DNA of 64,000 nucleotides, taken from assembly GCF_014850955.1 (NCBI RefSeq), contig NZ_JACXSS010000001.1, positions 3,348,001 through 3,412,000 of the forward strand, read 5' to 3'. Shown one piece after another: positions 1 to 10,369 of this stretch (its first letter is position 1; every line of letters begins with the position of its first letter). The notes below the pieces were generated by a model, which worked only from the letters and a program-made list of their open reading frames with translations, made no database searches and was not told the DNA's origin. The stretch is from Methylomonas albis (lineage in GTDB: Bacteria > Pseudomonadota > Gammaproteobacteria > Methylococcales > Methylomonadaceae). The position numbers were made by a program, and so were the translations under genes.

Positions 1-108
1 GGCGGCTTCTTTCTCCTCGTTGGATTGATCTTTGCTGACGGCCACCAAGATAAAACCGGCTACAAACACCCCCACGACAGCGATCATCAATTTCTGTGTT
101 TCACCCAT
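1..108 (-). CDS. small membrane protein, C-terminus cut by window edge
   Basis: Thirty-six codons are visible, starting with ATG at 108 and running off the left edge. The start is preceded by a good GGAG ribosome binding site (about 113-119). Residues 7-25 form one hydrophobic segment (IAVVGVFVAGFILVAV), followed by a charged stretch rich in K, D and E. This suggests a single-pass membrane protein with the N-terminus near the membrane. I do not recognise the family. The gene lies downstream of the SnoaL-like gene on the same strand, about 105 bases away. Confidence 0.6.
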   Translation of the reverse strand, partial: MGETQKLMIAVVGVFVAGFILVAVSKDQSNEEKEAA

Positions 109-213
109 TGTTGCTCTCCTCTGTTTTGTAGTTATTTTTTCGGCGAATCCGAATTGTCACCCTTCGGATTCTATGCCAATTGGCCGGTATCGGCAATGCG
201 CCAGACAAAAGCC

Positions 214-621
214 TTACTGCGGATCCACCTGTGCGATCCAGTCACCCAAGTTGTAATAGTTGGTAATACGCGCCACTTTGCCGTCGCGGATGTCGAAAAA
301 TGCGCCGGCCGGCAACCGGTAAGTCTGACCATTGGCATCAGGAAGACCTTCGTCGGTATTCAGGTATTCGCCCAACACCACAAACTCGGCCGCGCCACGC
401 GTACCGTCTTCGTTGACCATAATCACCATGTCCACCAACTGTTCTTTATAATGGTGATTCATTTTTTTCATGAACTCAGCAAACGCGGCCTTGCCTTGCT
501 CGCGGTCGCCCTGGTTAATGTCATGCACCACATCCTCGGTCAACAAGCTCAGAAAGGTATCCATGTCGCCGCTGTTGAATGCTTGATAGTACTGTTCGAT
601 AAGTTTTTTTGCTTGTTGCAT
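214..621 (-). CDS. SnoaL-like / ketosteroid isomerase-related protein
   Basis: A 135-residue protein of the NTF2-like cone fold. The N-terminus (LIEQYYQAFNSGDMDTFLSL) and the later HDIN, GAAEF, GEYL, AGAFFDIRDGKVARITNYYN stretches follow the ketosteroid isomerase-related family. Members are small cytoplasmic proteins with a hydrophobic pocket; the substrate cannot be told from sequence. I prefer the ATG at 621 because the family starts with this short helix; an upstream ATG at 654 would add 11 unrelated residues lying over the terminator of cobO. Confidence 0.8.
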   Translation of the reverse strand: MQQAKKLIEQYYQAFNSGDMDTFLSLLTEDVVHDINQGDREQGKAAFAEFMKKMNHHYKEQLVDMVIMVNEDGTRGAAEFVVLGEYLNTDEGLPDANGQTYRLPAGAFFDIRDGKVARITNYYNLGDWIAQVDPQ

Positions 622-642
622 AGTGGTCTTGATGCCTAGATT

Positions 643-676
643 AAAAACCGGCAATTCTGCCAGAAGCCCGGTTTTT
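643..676 (-). terminator. intrinsic terminator downstream of cobO
   Basis: A 9-bp stem (643-651 with 668-676) has a 16-base loop. Its arms begin and end in A/T runs, so it reads as a terminator in both directions. Its natural use is to end the cobO transcript on the minus strand. Confidence 0.7.
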
Positions 677-683
677 TTTCAGC

Positions 684-1274
684 TTAAAATTCCACGCCCT
701 GTTCCGCCTTGATACCGCCTTCAAACGCATGTTTGATTCTGGTCATTTCGGTAACTGTATTGGCAACAGCAATGACTTCCGGTGCGGCATTGCGACCGGT
801 CATTACCAGATGCAGCCAGGCCGGTTTGTGGTTTTTAATAAAATCGGCGATTTCCTGACCACTTATCCAGCCATAGCCGCAGCAATAATTGATTTCGTCG
901 AGGATCACCAGATCGAATTCTTCGGAAAGAATTTTTTGTTTGGCAAACTCCCAAATCTCCCGACTGGTTTTAATATCCTGTTCCGGGTTCTGGGTATCCC
1001 AGGTAAAACCGTCGCCCAATGCATGCCATTCTATTTCCTCGAAACGCGTCGCAGCACGTTGCTCGCCGGTTTGCCATTGGCCTTTGATAAATTGAATCAC
1101 GCAGACTTTCATACCCCAACCGGCGGCGCGGAACACCATGCCAAACGCACTTGAGGACTTACCCTTACCTTCGCCGGCATGCACTAACACTACACCGTGT
1201 CTTCTATCTCTGGTTTTCATTAATGATGTTTCTCTTGCCGATTTATCAGCCGCTTGTTCAAACTGGTCGGGCAT
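684..1274 (-). CDS. cobO: cob(I)yrinic acid a,c-diamide adenosyltransferase
   Basis: A 196-residue CobA/CobO/BtuR-type enzyme that transfers the adenosyl group of ATP to the cobalt of corrinoids, in adenosylcobalamin synthesis or salvage. The P-loop GEGKGKSS is at residues 34-41, followed by AFGMVFRAAGWG and the Walker B-like region DLVILDEINYCCGYGW. The length is normal for the family. The start at 1274 fits the usual charged N-terminal tail; an internal ATG at 1220 is possible. No other cobalamin gene is adjacent, and a strong terminator follows. Confidence 0.93.
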   Translation of the reverse strand: MPDQFEQAADKSARETSLMKTRDRRHGVVLVHAGEGKGKSSSAFGMVFRAAGWGMKVCVIQFIKGQWQTGEQRAATRFEEIEWHALGDGFTWDTQNPEQDIKTSREIWEFAKQKILSEEFDLVILDEINYCCGYGWISGQEIADFIKNHKPAWLHLVMTGRNAAPEVIAVANTVTEMTRIKHAFEGGIKAEQGVEF

Positions 1275-1406
1275 TGTAACAACTTAGTAGTAACTAAGAG
1301 ACAGAAGCAGGATTGCGGCACCGCAATCGATCAGACAGGAAGCAAGGCAGAAGATTCGGTTTTGAATACTTTTGCCGCGCCCGTTTAGCAGTAATGGGGT
1401 ATTGAT

Positions 1407-2237
1407 TTAGCATTGAACTCGCTTGCGCTGAGCAGAAAAACCAAAGGCACACAAACCGGTAGCAAAGGTCCAAAACGCGGCAGGTAATGGCACAGCGGCG
1501 TAGCTAAAGCCGCTACCGCTCTGCAACTGATAACGACTATCGGATATACCGAGATACACCAAACCGGTGTTCCCGAAGTTGGCGGAAGATTGGGTTAGGG
1601 TAGGTTTGAAATAACTAGTGGCTCCCGCCCCGACTTCCAGAAAAGCATCCAGCGAAATCAAGGTATTCACCGGCACCGAAAATGTCGCCACGCCGTTACA
1701 CGACGCCAGCCATGAACAACTGAAGCTGCGCGGTGTATAACCATTTTCCGTAAAAGAGATCCTGTCACCCGTACTTAGTTGAACGGTACCGCTGGCGGCC
1801 GCGGTACCTGACAGTGCTCCCGACACCAAATAAGTCAAGGTAAGATCGATATTTCGACCGCTAGGCCCCACCAGCTTGAAGCTGTCGGCAAACGACACTT
1901 TGCTGCTGGCACTGGCGACATTCGCGGCATAGGCCGTCGCGCTGGCACTGGCGCTGGCTTTCATTACGCCGGGAGTGACAAAACCGCCGGCGGACGAGCG
2001 GTATGTCTCAACGTAACTGCCAGGCCCACCCGCATTCGGTACTTGATAAAGTGCATCGACAGCATACGATGAAGTGCCGTCGATGTTGTCTAACACCTTG
2101 GATTCCGCATCGTAGGATGAACTACCGTAGGCGGCATTTGCGCTGGCAATGACGGTCAACGATGTGGTGTACGCGCCAACTGTTGGCGCATAAGCTAATA
2201 CGGCACTTAATGTTAGCAACATTGGAAATGAACTCAT
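1407..2237 (-). CDS. exported protein with VPLPA-CTERM sorting signal (copy 1)
   Basis: A 276-residue secreted protein. It has an N-terminal signal peptide (residues 1-22, hydrophobic, ending near VGAY) and an Ala/Ser/Gly/Thr-rich body. The C-terminus carries VPLPAAFW, a hydrophobic helix and a basic tail (AQRKRVQC). That tripartite end is the VPLPA variant of the PEP-CTERM signal, handled by an exosortase and often tied to extracellular polysaccharide. The body resembles the next upstream gene (SGALSGTAAASG against SGSLQGLAKVKG, similar cysteine pair, SGFSYAAVPLP against SGFDYSPVPLP), so the two are tandem paralogues. The function of the exported domain is unknown. Confidence 0.85.
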   Translation of the reverse strand: MSSFPMLLTLSAVLAYAPTVGAYTTSLTVIASANAAYGSSSYDAESKVLDNIDGTSSYAVDALYQVPNAGGPGSYVETYRSSAGGFVTPGVMKASASASATAYAANVASASSKVSFADSFKLVGPSGRNIDLTLTYLVSGALSGTAAASGTVQLSTGDRISFTENGYTPRSFSCSWLASCNGVATFSVPVNTLISLDAFLEVGAGATSYFKPTLTQSSANFGNTGLVYLGISDSRYQLQSGSGFSYAAVPLPAAFWTFATGLCAFGFSAQRKRVQC

Positions 2238-2282
2238 ATAAACCTCTGGTAGTTGAGTTTGTTAAAAAATTTTAGCCGGGTG

Positions 2283-3146
2283 TTAACATGATGATTGCAT
2301 TCTTGGGCGCCAGAAAAAGCCCAGGATGACGCTGGCAAATAACCAAATAGATCCAGGAAGTGGCACCGGGGAATAATCAAAGCCACTGCTACTAACTATC
2401 TTATTTCTAGGGTCTACCGGACTGATAAATATTCGAGCGGTATTGCCGTAATTGGCGACCGCATCGCCATATTTATGGGTGTTGGGATCGGTGTTGGCTG
2501 CAGCAAGGACTTCCAAAAAGCCGGAAATGGATATATCCCAATTGGCTGGTACTGACACTGTCGCTTTACCCGTGCATAAGCTAATGTTTGATGAGCAATC
2601 AAACTGTAGCGGGGAAGCCAATGCCTCGCTCGCGTTGATGTTAAACGTGTCATCGTACGAGGAAATTTTCAAGCCGCCCTTGACTTTAGCTAATCCCTGA
2701 AGGCTGCCGCTTAAGTGATATTCGATATTAATGTCGACGAATAACTTACCTGAAAAAATAGAGAAAGTATCCGTGAATTCGGCATTGGCAACTCCAACCA
2801 CACCAAAATTATTTGGATGTGGGCCATCTAAAAAATATCCGGCACTGGCGTAGGCTTTTAATATGCCTGGACTAGCGTCGGCTGAAGCTATTGCTTGTCT
2901 TCTATAGGAATAGCCTGATTCGGTGTTGGCATCGAACCCTTGATCGTAAACCGAACCATAAGCGTGTGACACTGCGTTGGTATGAGAATCGGTTTGACCA
3001 TCTGCAAACGGCAATACCGTGTACGGCGATGGATCAGGATACGAATGCCCCCCTACTTTAGCGCCTGCGCCGGCGAATGTTGTATAAGCATGCAGTGTGG
3101 GTGAGCCGCAAAGTAATAGCCCAGCTATGATGCATTGACGCTTCAT
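2283..3146 (-). CDS. exported protein with VPLPA-CTERM sorting signal (copy 2)
   Basis: A 287-residue paralogue of the downstream neighbour. The signal peptide covers residues 1-20 (IIAGLLLCGSPTLHAY). The body carries a central beta-rich region with one cysteine pair (FDCSSNISLCTG), and the end has VPLPGSIWLF, a hydrophobic helix and a basic tail. An AGAGG-type ribosome binding site precedes the ATG. Both copies end in a terminal cysteine after a basic tail. Exosortase processing is inferred from the C-terminal signal; no exosortase gene is in this window. Confidence 0.85.
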   Translation of the reverse strand: MKRQCIIAGLLLCGSPTLHAYTTFAGAGAKVGGHSYPDPSPYTVLPFADGQTDSHTNAVSHAYGSVYDQGFDANTESGYSYRRQAIASADASPGILKAYASAGYFLDGPHPNNFGVVGVANAEFTDTFSIFSGKLFVDINIEYHLSGSLQGLAKVKGGLKISSYDDTFNINASEALASPLQFDCSSNISLCTGKATVSVPANWDISISGFLEVLAAANTDPNTHKYGDAVANYGNTARIFISPVDPRNKIVSSSGFDYSPVPLPGSIWLFASVILGFFWRPRMQSSC

Positions 3147-3277
3147 GATACCTCCTCTTTTTTGGTATTCAACTTAGGTACCATAGAAATACCAGATAGA
3201 GATATTTGCGTCAATCGTAAATTCTTGGATTTATTTCGGTACTATTTCACAAATTTTTTCCGAAAATTGGAGTTCGC

Positions 3278-4222
3278 GTGTCCATCCTAGTTTTAGCCAG
3301 TTATGTCCATGCCCACTGCCTGCATGTTCAGCGCCTGCCCTGTTCAGGCGAATCCGTGCAAGCTACCGGTATACTTGAGGAGCACGGCGGGAAGGGTTTG
3401 AATGTCGGTTTAGCCGCGCATAAACAGGGCGCTAAGGTGGCAATGCTATTGCCGCTGGGAATGGATGCAGTCGCGGACAGCGTGATTACATTACTGAGGA
3501 ATGAAGGACTGGACGACCGCTGGCTTCTAAGGACAGGACCACAATCCGGTTTTGGTGTCGGCTTTATAGGCCCGAATGGCGAGAATTTTTTGGCCGTCTA
3601 TCCAGGCGCCAACGCCCTGTTGAATAAGGAACATGTCGAACAGGCCTTAGCCGCCCTTCCAGACCTAAATTTGATTTACGCCCAGTTTGAAATCCCGGAA
3701 GCACCAATCCGCAGAGCGTTCGAGATTGCACGTCAGCGTGGCATCCGCACCATGTTAAATCCATCACCCTGGCACCAACCTGATCATGGCTTGTTAAAGC
3801 TAACCGATATTTTGGTGGTGAACGAAACCGAAGCCGCTGCATTATTGGGCCGAAACGATAATAAAATTAGCGTGGAACATTGGCTAAATAGCTTATCCAC
3901 TTGGTCGGAACACATTGCCTGGTCTGGGGAACTGCTGGTGGTCACACTAGGTGAAGCGGGATGCGTGGCCTTAACGAAAAGCTTGGTTCTTCATCAACCG
4001 GCTTGGCCGGTAGCCACACTGGACGCCACCGGCGCCGGTGACGCGTTCAGCGCCGGACTGGCGACTGCCTTGCTGAATAATCTGAGCTTAACCGAGGCTT
4101 TGAGACTAGCCTGTGCCAGCGGCGCCTGGGTCGCTAAGCACCATGGGGTATTGGGGTGCTTGCCGACGCAAGCCGAGATTGACCACTTTATGAAAACCAG
4201 TCCAACACCAAAATCAGTCTAG
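3278..4222 (+). CDS. PfkB/ribokinase-family carbohydrate kinase
   Basis: A 314-residue kinase of the ribokinase fold. The N-terminal GGKGLNVGLAA motif binds the sugar, and the C-terminal DATGAGDAFSAG motif (about residue 249 on) holds the catalytic aspartate and anion hole. ATP transfer to a sugar such as ribose is the family role; the exact substrate is not readable. The start is GTG at 3278, with GGAG at 3269-3272; no ATG fits the family N-terminus. The gene is convergent with the GntR-family regulator and their ends overlap by four bases. A sugar transporter-like gene lies beyond it. Confidence 0.88.
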   Translation: MSILVLASYVHAHCLHVQRLPCSGESVQATGILEEHGGKGLNVGLAAHKQGAKVAMLLPLGMDAVADSVITLLRNEGLDDRWLLRTGPQSGFGVGFIGPNGENFLAVYPGANALLNKEHVEQALAALPDLNLIYAQFEIPEAPIRRAFEIARQRGIRTMLNPSPWHQPDHGLLKLTDILVVNETEAAALLGRNDNKISVEHWLNSLSTWSEHIAWSGELLVVTLGEAGCVALTKSLVLHQPAWPVATLDATGAGDAFSAGLATALLNNLSLTEALRLACASGAWVAKHHGVLGCLPTQAEIDHFMKTSPTPKSV

Positions 4223-5037
4223 TTCGGCCGGATTTTTAGATTGACCCGATAGGTATAAGCGTCGCCGCGAAAGGTGCCTTCGACATATTCCACGATCTGC
4301 CCGTTGTCGGCGTAGGTCTTGCGCTTCAACAATAAGCAAGGCCCCGGCTGGTCAAAGCCGAATACGATGGCTTCCGCGTCATCACTAAGCACCGCCTCTA
4401 TAGATTGCTCGGCGCGCACCAAGCCCAGGCCGCATTGGGTCTCAAGGTATTGATAGGCGGAGCCTTCGCCATCCCAATCAGTCAAAGCCGGCGCTACAGT
4501 CAAATCGTACCACGCCACTTCCCGCGATAGCGGCATACCATCGCCCAAGCGTACCCTTACCAAACGTAGAAATCGCGTCGAGGCCGGGCGATTAAAAATG
4601 GAGGCGATAGTTCTATCGACGACAATCTGGTGATCGAGAATTTGCGTGGATGGCGTGATACCCAGCTCACGCATTTCCTCGGTAAAGCCTTTTAGCTTAC
4701 CCATTTCCGGATTGATCCGCGACGGCGGTGCCTTAACGGTAACGCCGGCGCGGCCATGGGTGGCAATACAATCCTGAGCCCGTAATTCTTCGTAACAACG
4801 CCGCACCGTGGTGCGGCTAAGATCCAGCGCTTCCGCTAAAGCCCGCTCGGATGGCAAGCTAATACCATCGCCAAGCTCACCGGACAGGATCATATCGGTA
4901 ATGCGCCTTTGCAGTTGCTTGTAGACAGGCTCGGAAATCCCGGTATTCGGGCGAATTTTCTCAATGAAAGCACTGCTGTCATTGGCGGCGGAAGTATCAG
5001 CTGTTATTTCGATATGGTTGGAAGCATTTGAAGGCAT
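4219..5037 (-). CDS. GntR-family (HutC type) transcriptional regulator with UTRA domain
   Basis: A 272-residue regulator from the ATG at 5037. The N-terminal winged helix (about residues 40-110) contains LPSERALAEALDLSRTTVRR, followed by the turn GRAGVTVK. The rest is a UTRA effector-binding domain, with SREVAWYDL, YQYLETQCGLGLVRAEQ and LLLKRKTYADNGQIVEYVEG. Such regulators usually repress nearby catabolic genes and release DNA on binding a small ligand, often a phosphosugar. The neighbouring sugar kinase and SemiSWEET gene make a sugar-related role plausible, but this is inference. A longer frame up to 5124 would overlap the SemiSWEET gene and is unlikely. Confidence 0.88.
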   Translation of the reverse strand: MPSNASNHIEITADTSAANDSSAFIEKIRPNTGISEPVYKQLQRRITDMILSGELGDGISLPSERALAEALDLSRTTVRRCYEELRAQDCIATHGRAGVTVKAPPSRINPEMGKLKGFTEEMRELGITPSTQILDHQIVVDRTIASIFNRPASTRFLRLVRVRLGDGMPLSREVAWYDLTVAPALTDWDGEGSAYQYLETQCGLGLVRAEQSIEAVLSDDAEAIVFGFDQPGPCLLLKRKTYADNGQIVEYVEGTFRGDAYTYRVNLKIRPN

Positions 5038-5056
5038 TGTGGTTGACCCGGCATTT

Positions 5057-5323
5057 TTATTTACGCAGCAGATTGTGAATCTTAAAGCCCAAGATAGCCG
5101 CCGCGAGCAAAAAGGTAATTGCATTGGCCACTATGATAGCTACGTTCACCAGATAAATACCATAAATCAACCACAGCAACACCCCCAACGTAAACATGCT
5201 GTACATGCCTAGAGACAAGGACTCGGTATCGCGGGTTTTGAAGGTCTTGATTGCTTGCGGCAGAAAAGAAGCGGTCGTCAAGGTCGCCGCCAGATAACCG
5301 ATCAGCTCGGGGATTAGGTTCAT
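5057..5323 (-). CDS. SemiSWEET-type sugar transporter (MtN3/PQ-loop)
   Basis: An 88-residue protein with three predicted membrane helices: LIGYLAATLTTASFLPQA, LGMYSMFTLGVLLWLIYGIY and AIIVANAITFLLAAAILG. The FLPQ motif at the end of helix 1 and the KTRDTESLS linker are typical of bacterial SemiSWEETs. These dimerise to form a passive sugar channel in the inner membrane. It lies 10 bases after the small membrane gene and 19 bases before the GntR gene, so it may be co-transcribed with both. Substrate is unknown. Confidence 0.88.
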   Translation of the reverse strand: MNLIPELIGYLAATLTTASFLPQAIKTFKTRDTESLSLGMYSMFTLGVLLWLIYGIYLVNVAIIVANAITFLLAAAILGFKIHNLLRK

Positions 5324-5333
5324 GTCAGAAAAA

Positions 5334-5528
5334 TCAAGCTGTGAAACGTTGCCAGCTCAAGTAGCATAAGGCGATCAGCAATAATTGTGCAAAAGCCAGC
5401 AGCCAGAAATAACCAACGAACATCATGATTTTAACTGGCGTTTCCAAGCTTTTTTTCGAACTAAGCAACCAACCGCCAAGGCCGGAAACGGCAGCGACGG
5501 CCAGTAAGCCAATGATGACGATGCTCAT
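5334..5528 (-). CDS. small two-helix membrane protein, unknown function
   Basis: A 64-residue protein with two hydrophobic helices (residues 2-22 and 35-57) joined by a short basic loop (SSKKSLETPVK). It starts only five bases after the ftsK stop codon and is followed ten bases later by the SemiSWEET gene, so it is very likely translated from the ftsK transcript. I do not recognise the family. Tight packing and clean membrane topology argue that it is real. Confidence 0.65.
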   Translation of the reverse strand: MSIVIIGLLAVAAVSGLGGWLLSSKKSLETPVKIMMFVGYFWLLAFAQLLLIALCYLSWQRFTA

Positions 5529-5533
5529 CCCAA

Positions 5534-7837
5534 TCAGCGCGGCGGTGGCGCTAGTACCTCGCGAGAGCCATTGGTTTCCGGCATACTAACCACGCCGGCA
5601 TTTTCCATGTCTTCGATGATGCGCGCCGCGCGGTTGTAACCGATTTTAAAGCGGCGTTGCACGCTGGATATAGAGGCTTTGCGGGATTCGGTCACAAAAG
5701 CCACCGCCTCATCATACAAAGCATCCGACTCGCTGTCTTCGCCATCCAGGCCCGCGACTTCGCCGCTGTCGGTGCGCTCTTGGGTGATTTCGTCCAGATA
5801 ATTAGTCGGGCCGGTTTTCTTCAAAAATTCCACCACCCGATGCACTTCGTGATCATCGACAAACGCACCATGGGCACGCAGCGGAATGCTGGTGCCGGAC
5901 GGCAGGAACAACATATCACCGTTACCCAGCAAGGCTTCCGCACCGCCTTGATCGATAATTGTCCGGGAATCGATCCGCGAAGACACCTGGAAGGAAATCC
6001 GGGTAGGCACGTTGGCTTTGATCAAACCGGTCAATACATCCACGGAAGGTCGCTGTGTCGCCAAAACCAAGTGGATGCCAGCGGCTCGGGCTTTTTGCGC
6101 CAAACGCGCAATTAGTTCTTCAACTTTTTTGCCGACCACCATCATCATGTCGGCCAGCTCGTCGATAACGATGACGATGCTGGGCAGCGTGTCCAGCAGC
6201 GGATAATCGTCTAAAGCCACCGGCGTTTCCGGCCGGAATAAAGGATCTCGGAGCGGCTGACCAGCCTCTTCCGCTTCTCTGACCGCCTGGTTATAACCGG
6301 CCAGATTCCGCACCCCCACTTTAGACATCAATTTATAGCGTCGCTCCATTTCCGCCACCGCCCAGCGCAAGGCGTTTTGCGCATCCTTCATGTCGGTCAC
6401 GACCGGCGTCAGCAAATGCGGAATGCCTTCGTACACCGACAACTCCAGCATCTTGGGGTCTATCATGATCATCCGCACGTCTTCGGGCTTGGATTTGTAT
6501 AGCAAGCTGAGAATCATGGTGTTGATCGCCACCGATTTACCGGAACCCGTGGTACCGGCGACCAGCGCATGCGGCATTTTGCCTAAGTCAGCAACCACCG
6601 GCGTACCGGAAATATCCTTGCCCATCGCGATGCTGAGTTTGGATTTGGCCCGCTCGAATTCATCCGACACCAGCAAATCACGTAGCGAAACCATTTCCCG
6701 TTCCTGGTTAGGAATCTCCAGGCCGATAACGGATTTACCTTCGATAATCTCGACGATACGCACGCTGGTGACCGACAAACCGCGCGCCAAGTCTTTAGCC
6801 AGACTACTGATGCGGCTGACTTTCACGCCGGCCGCCAAGCGCAATTCAAAACGCGTAATGACCGGACCTGGTAAGACAGCTTCCACTTCGGCAGCGATGC
6901 CGTAATCCCGTAAAACGTCTTCCACTTGGCGGGAAATTTCTTCCAGCTCGATTTTGGAATAGCGTTTAACTTTGATTTCGCGCTTATCCAGCAAAGACAA
7001 GGTTGGCAAGGCGTTGATATAGGCGCCGGGGGCCATGTCGTCTACCGGCTTGCTGTCTTTTCTGCGCAAAGGTCTAACCGCAGCGGCGGCAGAAGGTTGC
7101 GCGGTTTCCAGCACTTGAATTTGCGGCTTTTTGGCGCGTTCTTCGGTTTTAGCTTCCGGCTGATTGCGCGGTTTTTTGGCCTCTTTTGTGGACTCAGGTC
7201 GCTCCGGTCTATCGGCACGGTAGCGCTCAGGCACTGTAACCGCTTGCCGACCCACGATGGAACAGGCCGACATCGCGCCTTTGCCGATCAAAGTCATCAT
7301 CATCAGCCAGGATAAACCGGTAAACAAGGTCACACCAGTCATGAAAATGGCCAGTAATAGCAAGGTAGAACCGGAGTTGCCTAACAGATGCACCAAGGCG
7401 TCGCCAATTTCCCGTCCCAGAATGCCGCCCGGACTTTCCGGCAAATCGACCTTGGTGCGTAGAAAATGCAGATGCAAAAACAGAATGGCCGAACCGGACA
7501 CCGTAGTGGCTAGGAAACCTGCCGAGCGCGAAGCCAAAGCCCATTGCCCACCGGTTTGGCGGGAACCTTGAAACAGGATGTAGCCGTACCAGAAAATCAT
7601 CACCGGAATCAGGTAGGCCATCAATCCTAGAAAACTCAGTACAAAATCCGCCAGCCAAGCACCAAACAAACCGCAGGCGTTACTGATGGATTGGTAGGAG
7701 GTGCTATGACTCCAACCCGGATCGTTGGAATTAAAAGTGACCAGGGCAATTAAAAAAAACAACGCACAACTCGAAAATCCCAGTAATGCGATTTCGCGAT
7801 AGCCTCGCGCGGCTCTCTCTTCCACAACAGCAACCAT
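5534..7837 (-). CDS. ftsK: DNA translocase FtsK
   Basis: A 767-residue septal DNA translocase that pumps chromosome dimers and activates XerCD at dif during division. Four membrane helices lie in residues 17-190, then a short K/E/P-rich linker (about 200-270) much shorter than in E. coli. The alpha/beta motor follows, with Walker A GTTGSGKS (about residue 430) and Walker [15 protein letters not shown]. The C-terminal winged-helix gamma domain (about 700-760, [20 protein letters not shown]) reads KOPS sites. All catalytic parts are present. It heads a minus-strand run with the two small membrane genes. Confidence 0.97.
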   Translation of the reverse strand: MVAVVEERAARGYREIALLGFSSCALFFLIALVTFNSNDPGWSHSTSYQSISNACGLFGAWLADFVLSFLGLMAYLIPVMIFWYGYILFQGSRQTGGQWALASRSAGFLATTVSGSAILFLHLHFLRTKVDLPESPGGILGREIGDALVHLLGNSGSTLLLLAIFMTGVTLFTGLSWLMMMTLIGKGAMSACSIVGRQAVTVPERYRADRPERPESTKEAKKPRNQPEAKTEERAKKPQIQVLETAQPSAAAAVRPLRRKDSKPVDDMAPGAYINALPTLSLLDKREIKVKRYSKIELEEISRQVEDVLRDYGIAAEVEAVLPGPVITRFELRLAAGVKVSRISSLAKDLARGLSVTSVRIVEIIEGKSVIGLEIPNQEREMVSLRDLLVSDEFERAKSKLSIAMGKDISGTPVVADLGKMPHALVAGTTGSGKSVAINTMILSLLYKSKPEDVRMIMIDPKMLELSVYEGIPHLLTPVVTDMKDAQNALRWAVAEMERRYKLMSKVGVRNLAGYNQAVREAEEAGQPLRDPLFRPETPVALDDYPLLDTLPSIVIVIDELADMMMVVGKKVEELIARLAQKARAAGIHLVLATQRPSVDVLTGLIKANVPTRISFQVSSRIDSRTIIDQGGAEALLGNGDMLFLPSGTSIPLRAHGAFVDDHEVHRVVEFLKKTGPTNYLDEITQERTDSGEVAGLDGEDSESDALYDEAVAFVTESRKASISSVQRRFKIGYNRAARIIEDMENAGVVSMPETNGSREVLAPPPR

Positions 7838-7987
7838 AGTTGTCGGCTCACAATAAAAGCGTCACAAAACATGATTATAGATGATGTAAATCGATTTCAC
7901 ATTAGCTTTACCGGCCACGCCATTAAAAACCAGTTGGTAAATCGGTTTTATCGCGGGGGGAATGCCCTTATAATTTTCCTACCCTAA

Positions 7988-8965
<978 letters not shown>

Positions 8966-8979
8966 ACCGGTCTGCGGTT

Positions 8980-8999
8980 GGGGCGGTGAAAATCGCCCC
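8980..8999. terminator. hairpin between convergent trxB and methyltransferase-like gene
   Basis: A perfect 6-bp GC stem (8980-8985 with 8994-8999) and an 8-base loop lie between two convergent stop codons. There is no T-run, so its role as a terminator is only suggested by its position. Confidence 0.35.
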
Positions 9000-9009
9000 A
9001 GCAACAGCT

Positions 9010-9582
9010 TCAATATACCCAGGGCAACAGCCGCCAGGTCACTGCACAAAAATCGGCATAGACGCTGCCGAACTCTGCCAACAACATCCGTTCTTCTATG
9101 TCGATGCGCCGGGTAAACGCCCAAACTGTCGGCACAAGCAAGCATACCAGCGCGATAAAATCGCCCATCGCCACCCCCGCCGCAAACAAGGCTAGCAACA
9201 AACCGGTGTAGGCCGGATGCCGCAACCAACGATAAGGCCCGACCTTGATCAGCCGGTGTTCCTGCTGTATCGCCACATTCGTCGTGAAAAACCGGCCCAA
9301 TTTCAGCACGGCCAGGTAACGTAGATAAAGCCCCGCGGCAAACAACAGCATGGCTAGGATTTGTCTGGGCAAATACTCCAGCGCGATCGGCGTCCACGCC
9401 AGATTTTTAAACCACAACGCCAACGCCAGACTTAGCAGTACACTAGCCCATAACAGGCGTTGCGAACGCCGTTCCGTATGCACAACCGGCCCGGCTTGCG
9501 CGGCAGTGCGGCGAGCCAGACTAATTTCCGCCGCCATCCAAACCAAGCACAGCAATAGCCACAAAATCCGTACCGATGTCAT
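9010..9582 (-). CDS. isoprenylcysteine carboxyl methyltransferase-family membrane protein
   Basis: A 190-residue integral membrane protein with about five hydrophobic segments. The C-terminal half carries VGPYRWLRHPAYTG and a later acidic stretch (RRIDIEERMLLAEFG), the signature of the ICMT/PEMT superfamily that uses S-adenosylmethionine. Bacterial members methylate varied lipids or remain uncharacterised. The ATG at 9582 is preferred because upstream residues would read into the 5' end of the divergent ABC transporter gene and are not hydrophobic. Confidence 0.75.
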   Translation of the reverse strand: MTSVRILWLLLCLVWMAAEISLARRTAAQAGPVVHTERRSQRLLWASVLLSLALALWFKNLAWTPIALEYLPRQILAMLLFAAGLYLRYLAVLKLGRFFTTNVAIQQEHRLIKVGPYRWLRHPAYTGLLLALFAAGVAMGDFIALVCLLVPTVWAFTRRIDIEERMLLAEFGSVYADFCAVTWRLLPWVY

Positions 9583-9670
9583 TAATCGCCCTCCGGCGCA
9601 GCGTGCGTGGAATGACGGGCATGCCAGGATGCCCGCGCCTCGTGTAACATACCGCAATTTGCCGGCTGTT

Positions 9671-10369
9671 ATGAAAAAGATCATAGAACTCAAACAGGTT
9701 TATAAGGACTATCCGCAAGCCGGCACGCTGCAAACCGTCTTGCACGACATCAATCTGGATATTTACCCCGGCGAATTCGTGGCCATCGTCGGCCCATCCG
9801 GCAACGGCAAATCCACCTTATTAAATCTGCTGACCGGCATCGACCATCCCAGCCGAGGCCAAATCAACGTCAACGGCACCGAGCTGCAAACACTCAGCAA
9901 CGAAAAACTCAGCATCTGGCGCGGCGCCAATGTCGGCATCGTCTTTCAATTTTTCCAATTGCTGCCAGCCCTTAACCTATTGCAAAACATCGTGCTGCCG
10001 ATGGACTTTCTCGGTGCGTTAACCAAACAGCAGCGCCGCGAACGCGCCATGTATTTGTTGGAACTGGTTGGATTGGCCGATGCGGCGCAGCGCTTACCCA
10101 GCCAGGTTTCCGGCGGCCAGCAACAACGGGCGGCGATTGCCCGCGCACTGGCAAACGACCCACCGTTAATCGTCGCCGACGAACCCACCGGCAACCTGGA
10201 TGCGGTCACCGCCGATGCGGTGTTCGATTTGTTCGCGCATTTACGTGATCAAGGCAAAACCCTGATGATGGTTACCCACAACGAAACCCTGGCAGATGCC
10301 GCTAGCCGCAAACTGGAAATCCTTTCCGGGCGAATACACGCCGACACCCAGCCGGAAGACTGGGTGTGA
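9671..10369 (+). CDS. ABC transporter ATP-binding protein (LolD/MacB type)
   Basis: A 232-residue ATPase. Walker [10 protein letters not shown] begins at residue 41, the signature is [15 protein letters not shown] (about residue 146), and Walker B runs into DEPTGNLD (about 170). The TGNLD ending and small size place it with the LolD/MacB/FtsE family that partners FtsX-like permeases. The permease gene overlaps its stop by four bases, so the two form one complex in the inner membrane. Mechanotransmission or export of a lipid or peptide is the family theme; the substrate is unknown. The ATG at 9671 matches the family start. Confidence 0.92.
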   Translation: MKKIIELKQVYKDYPQAGTLQTVLHDINLDIYPGEFVAIVGPSGNGKSTLLNLLTGIDHPSRGQINVNGTELQTLSNEKLSIWRGANVGIVFQFFQLLPALNLLQNIVLPMDFLGALTKQQRRERAMYLLELVGLADAAQRLPSQVSGGQQQRAAIARALANDPPLIVADEPTGNLDAVTADAVFDLFAHLRDQGKTLMMVTHNETLADAASRKLEILSGRIHADTQPEDWV

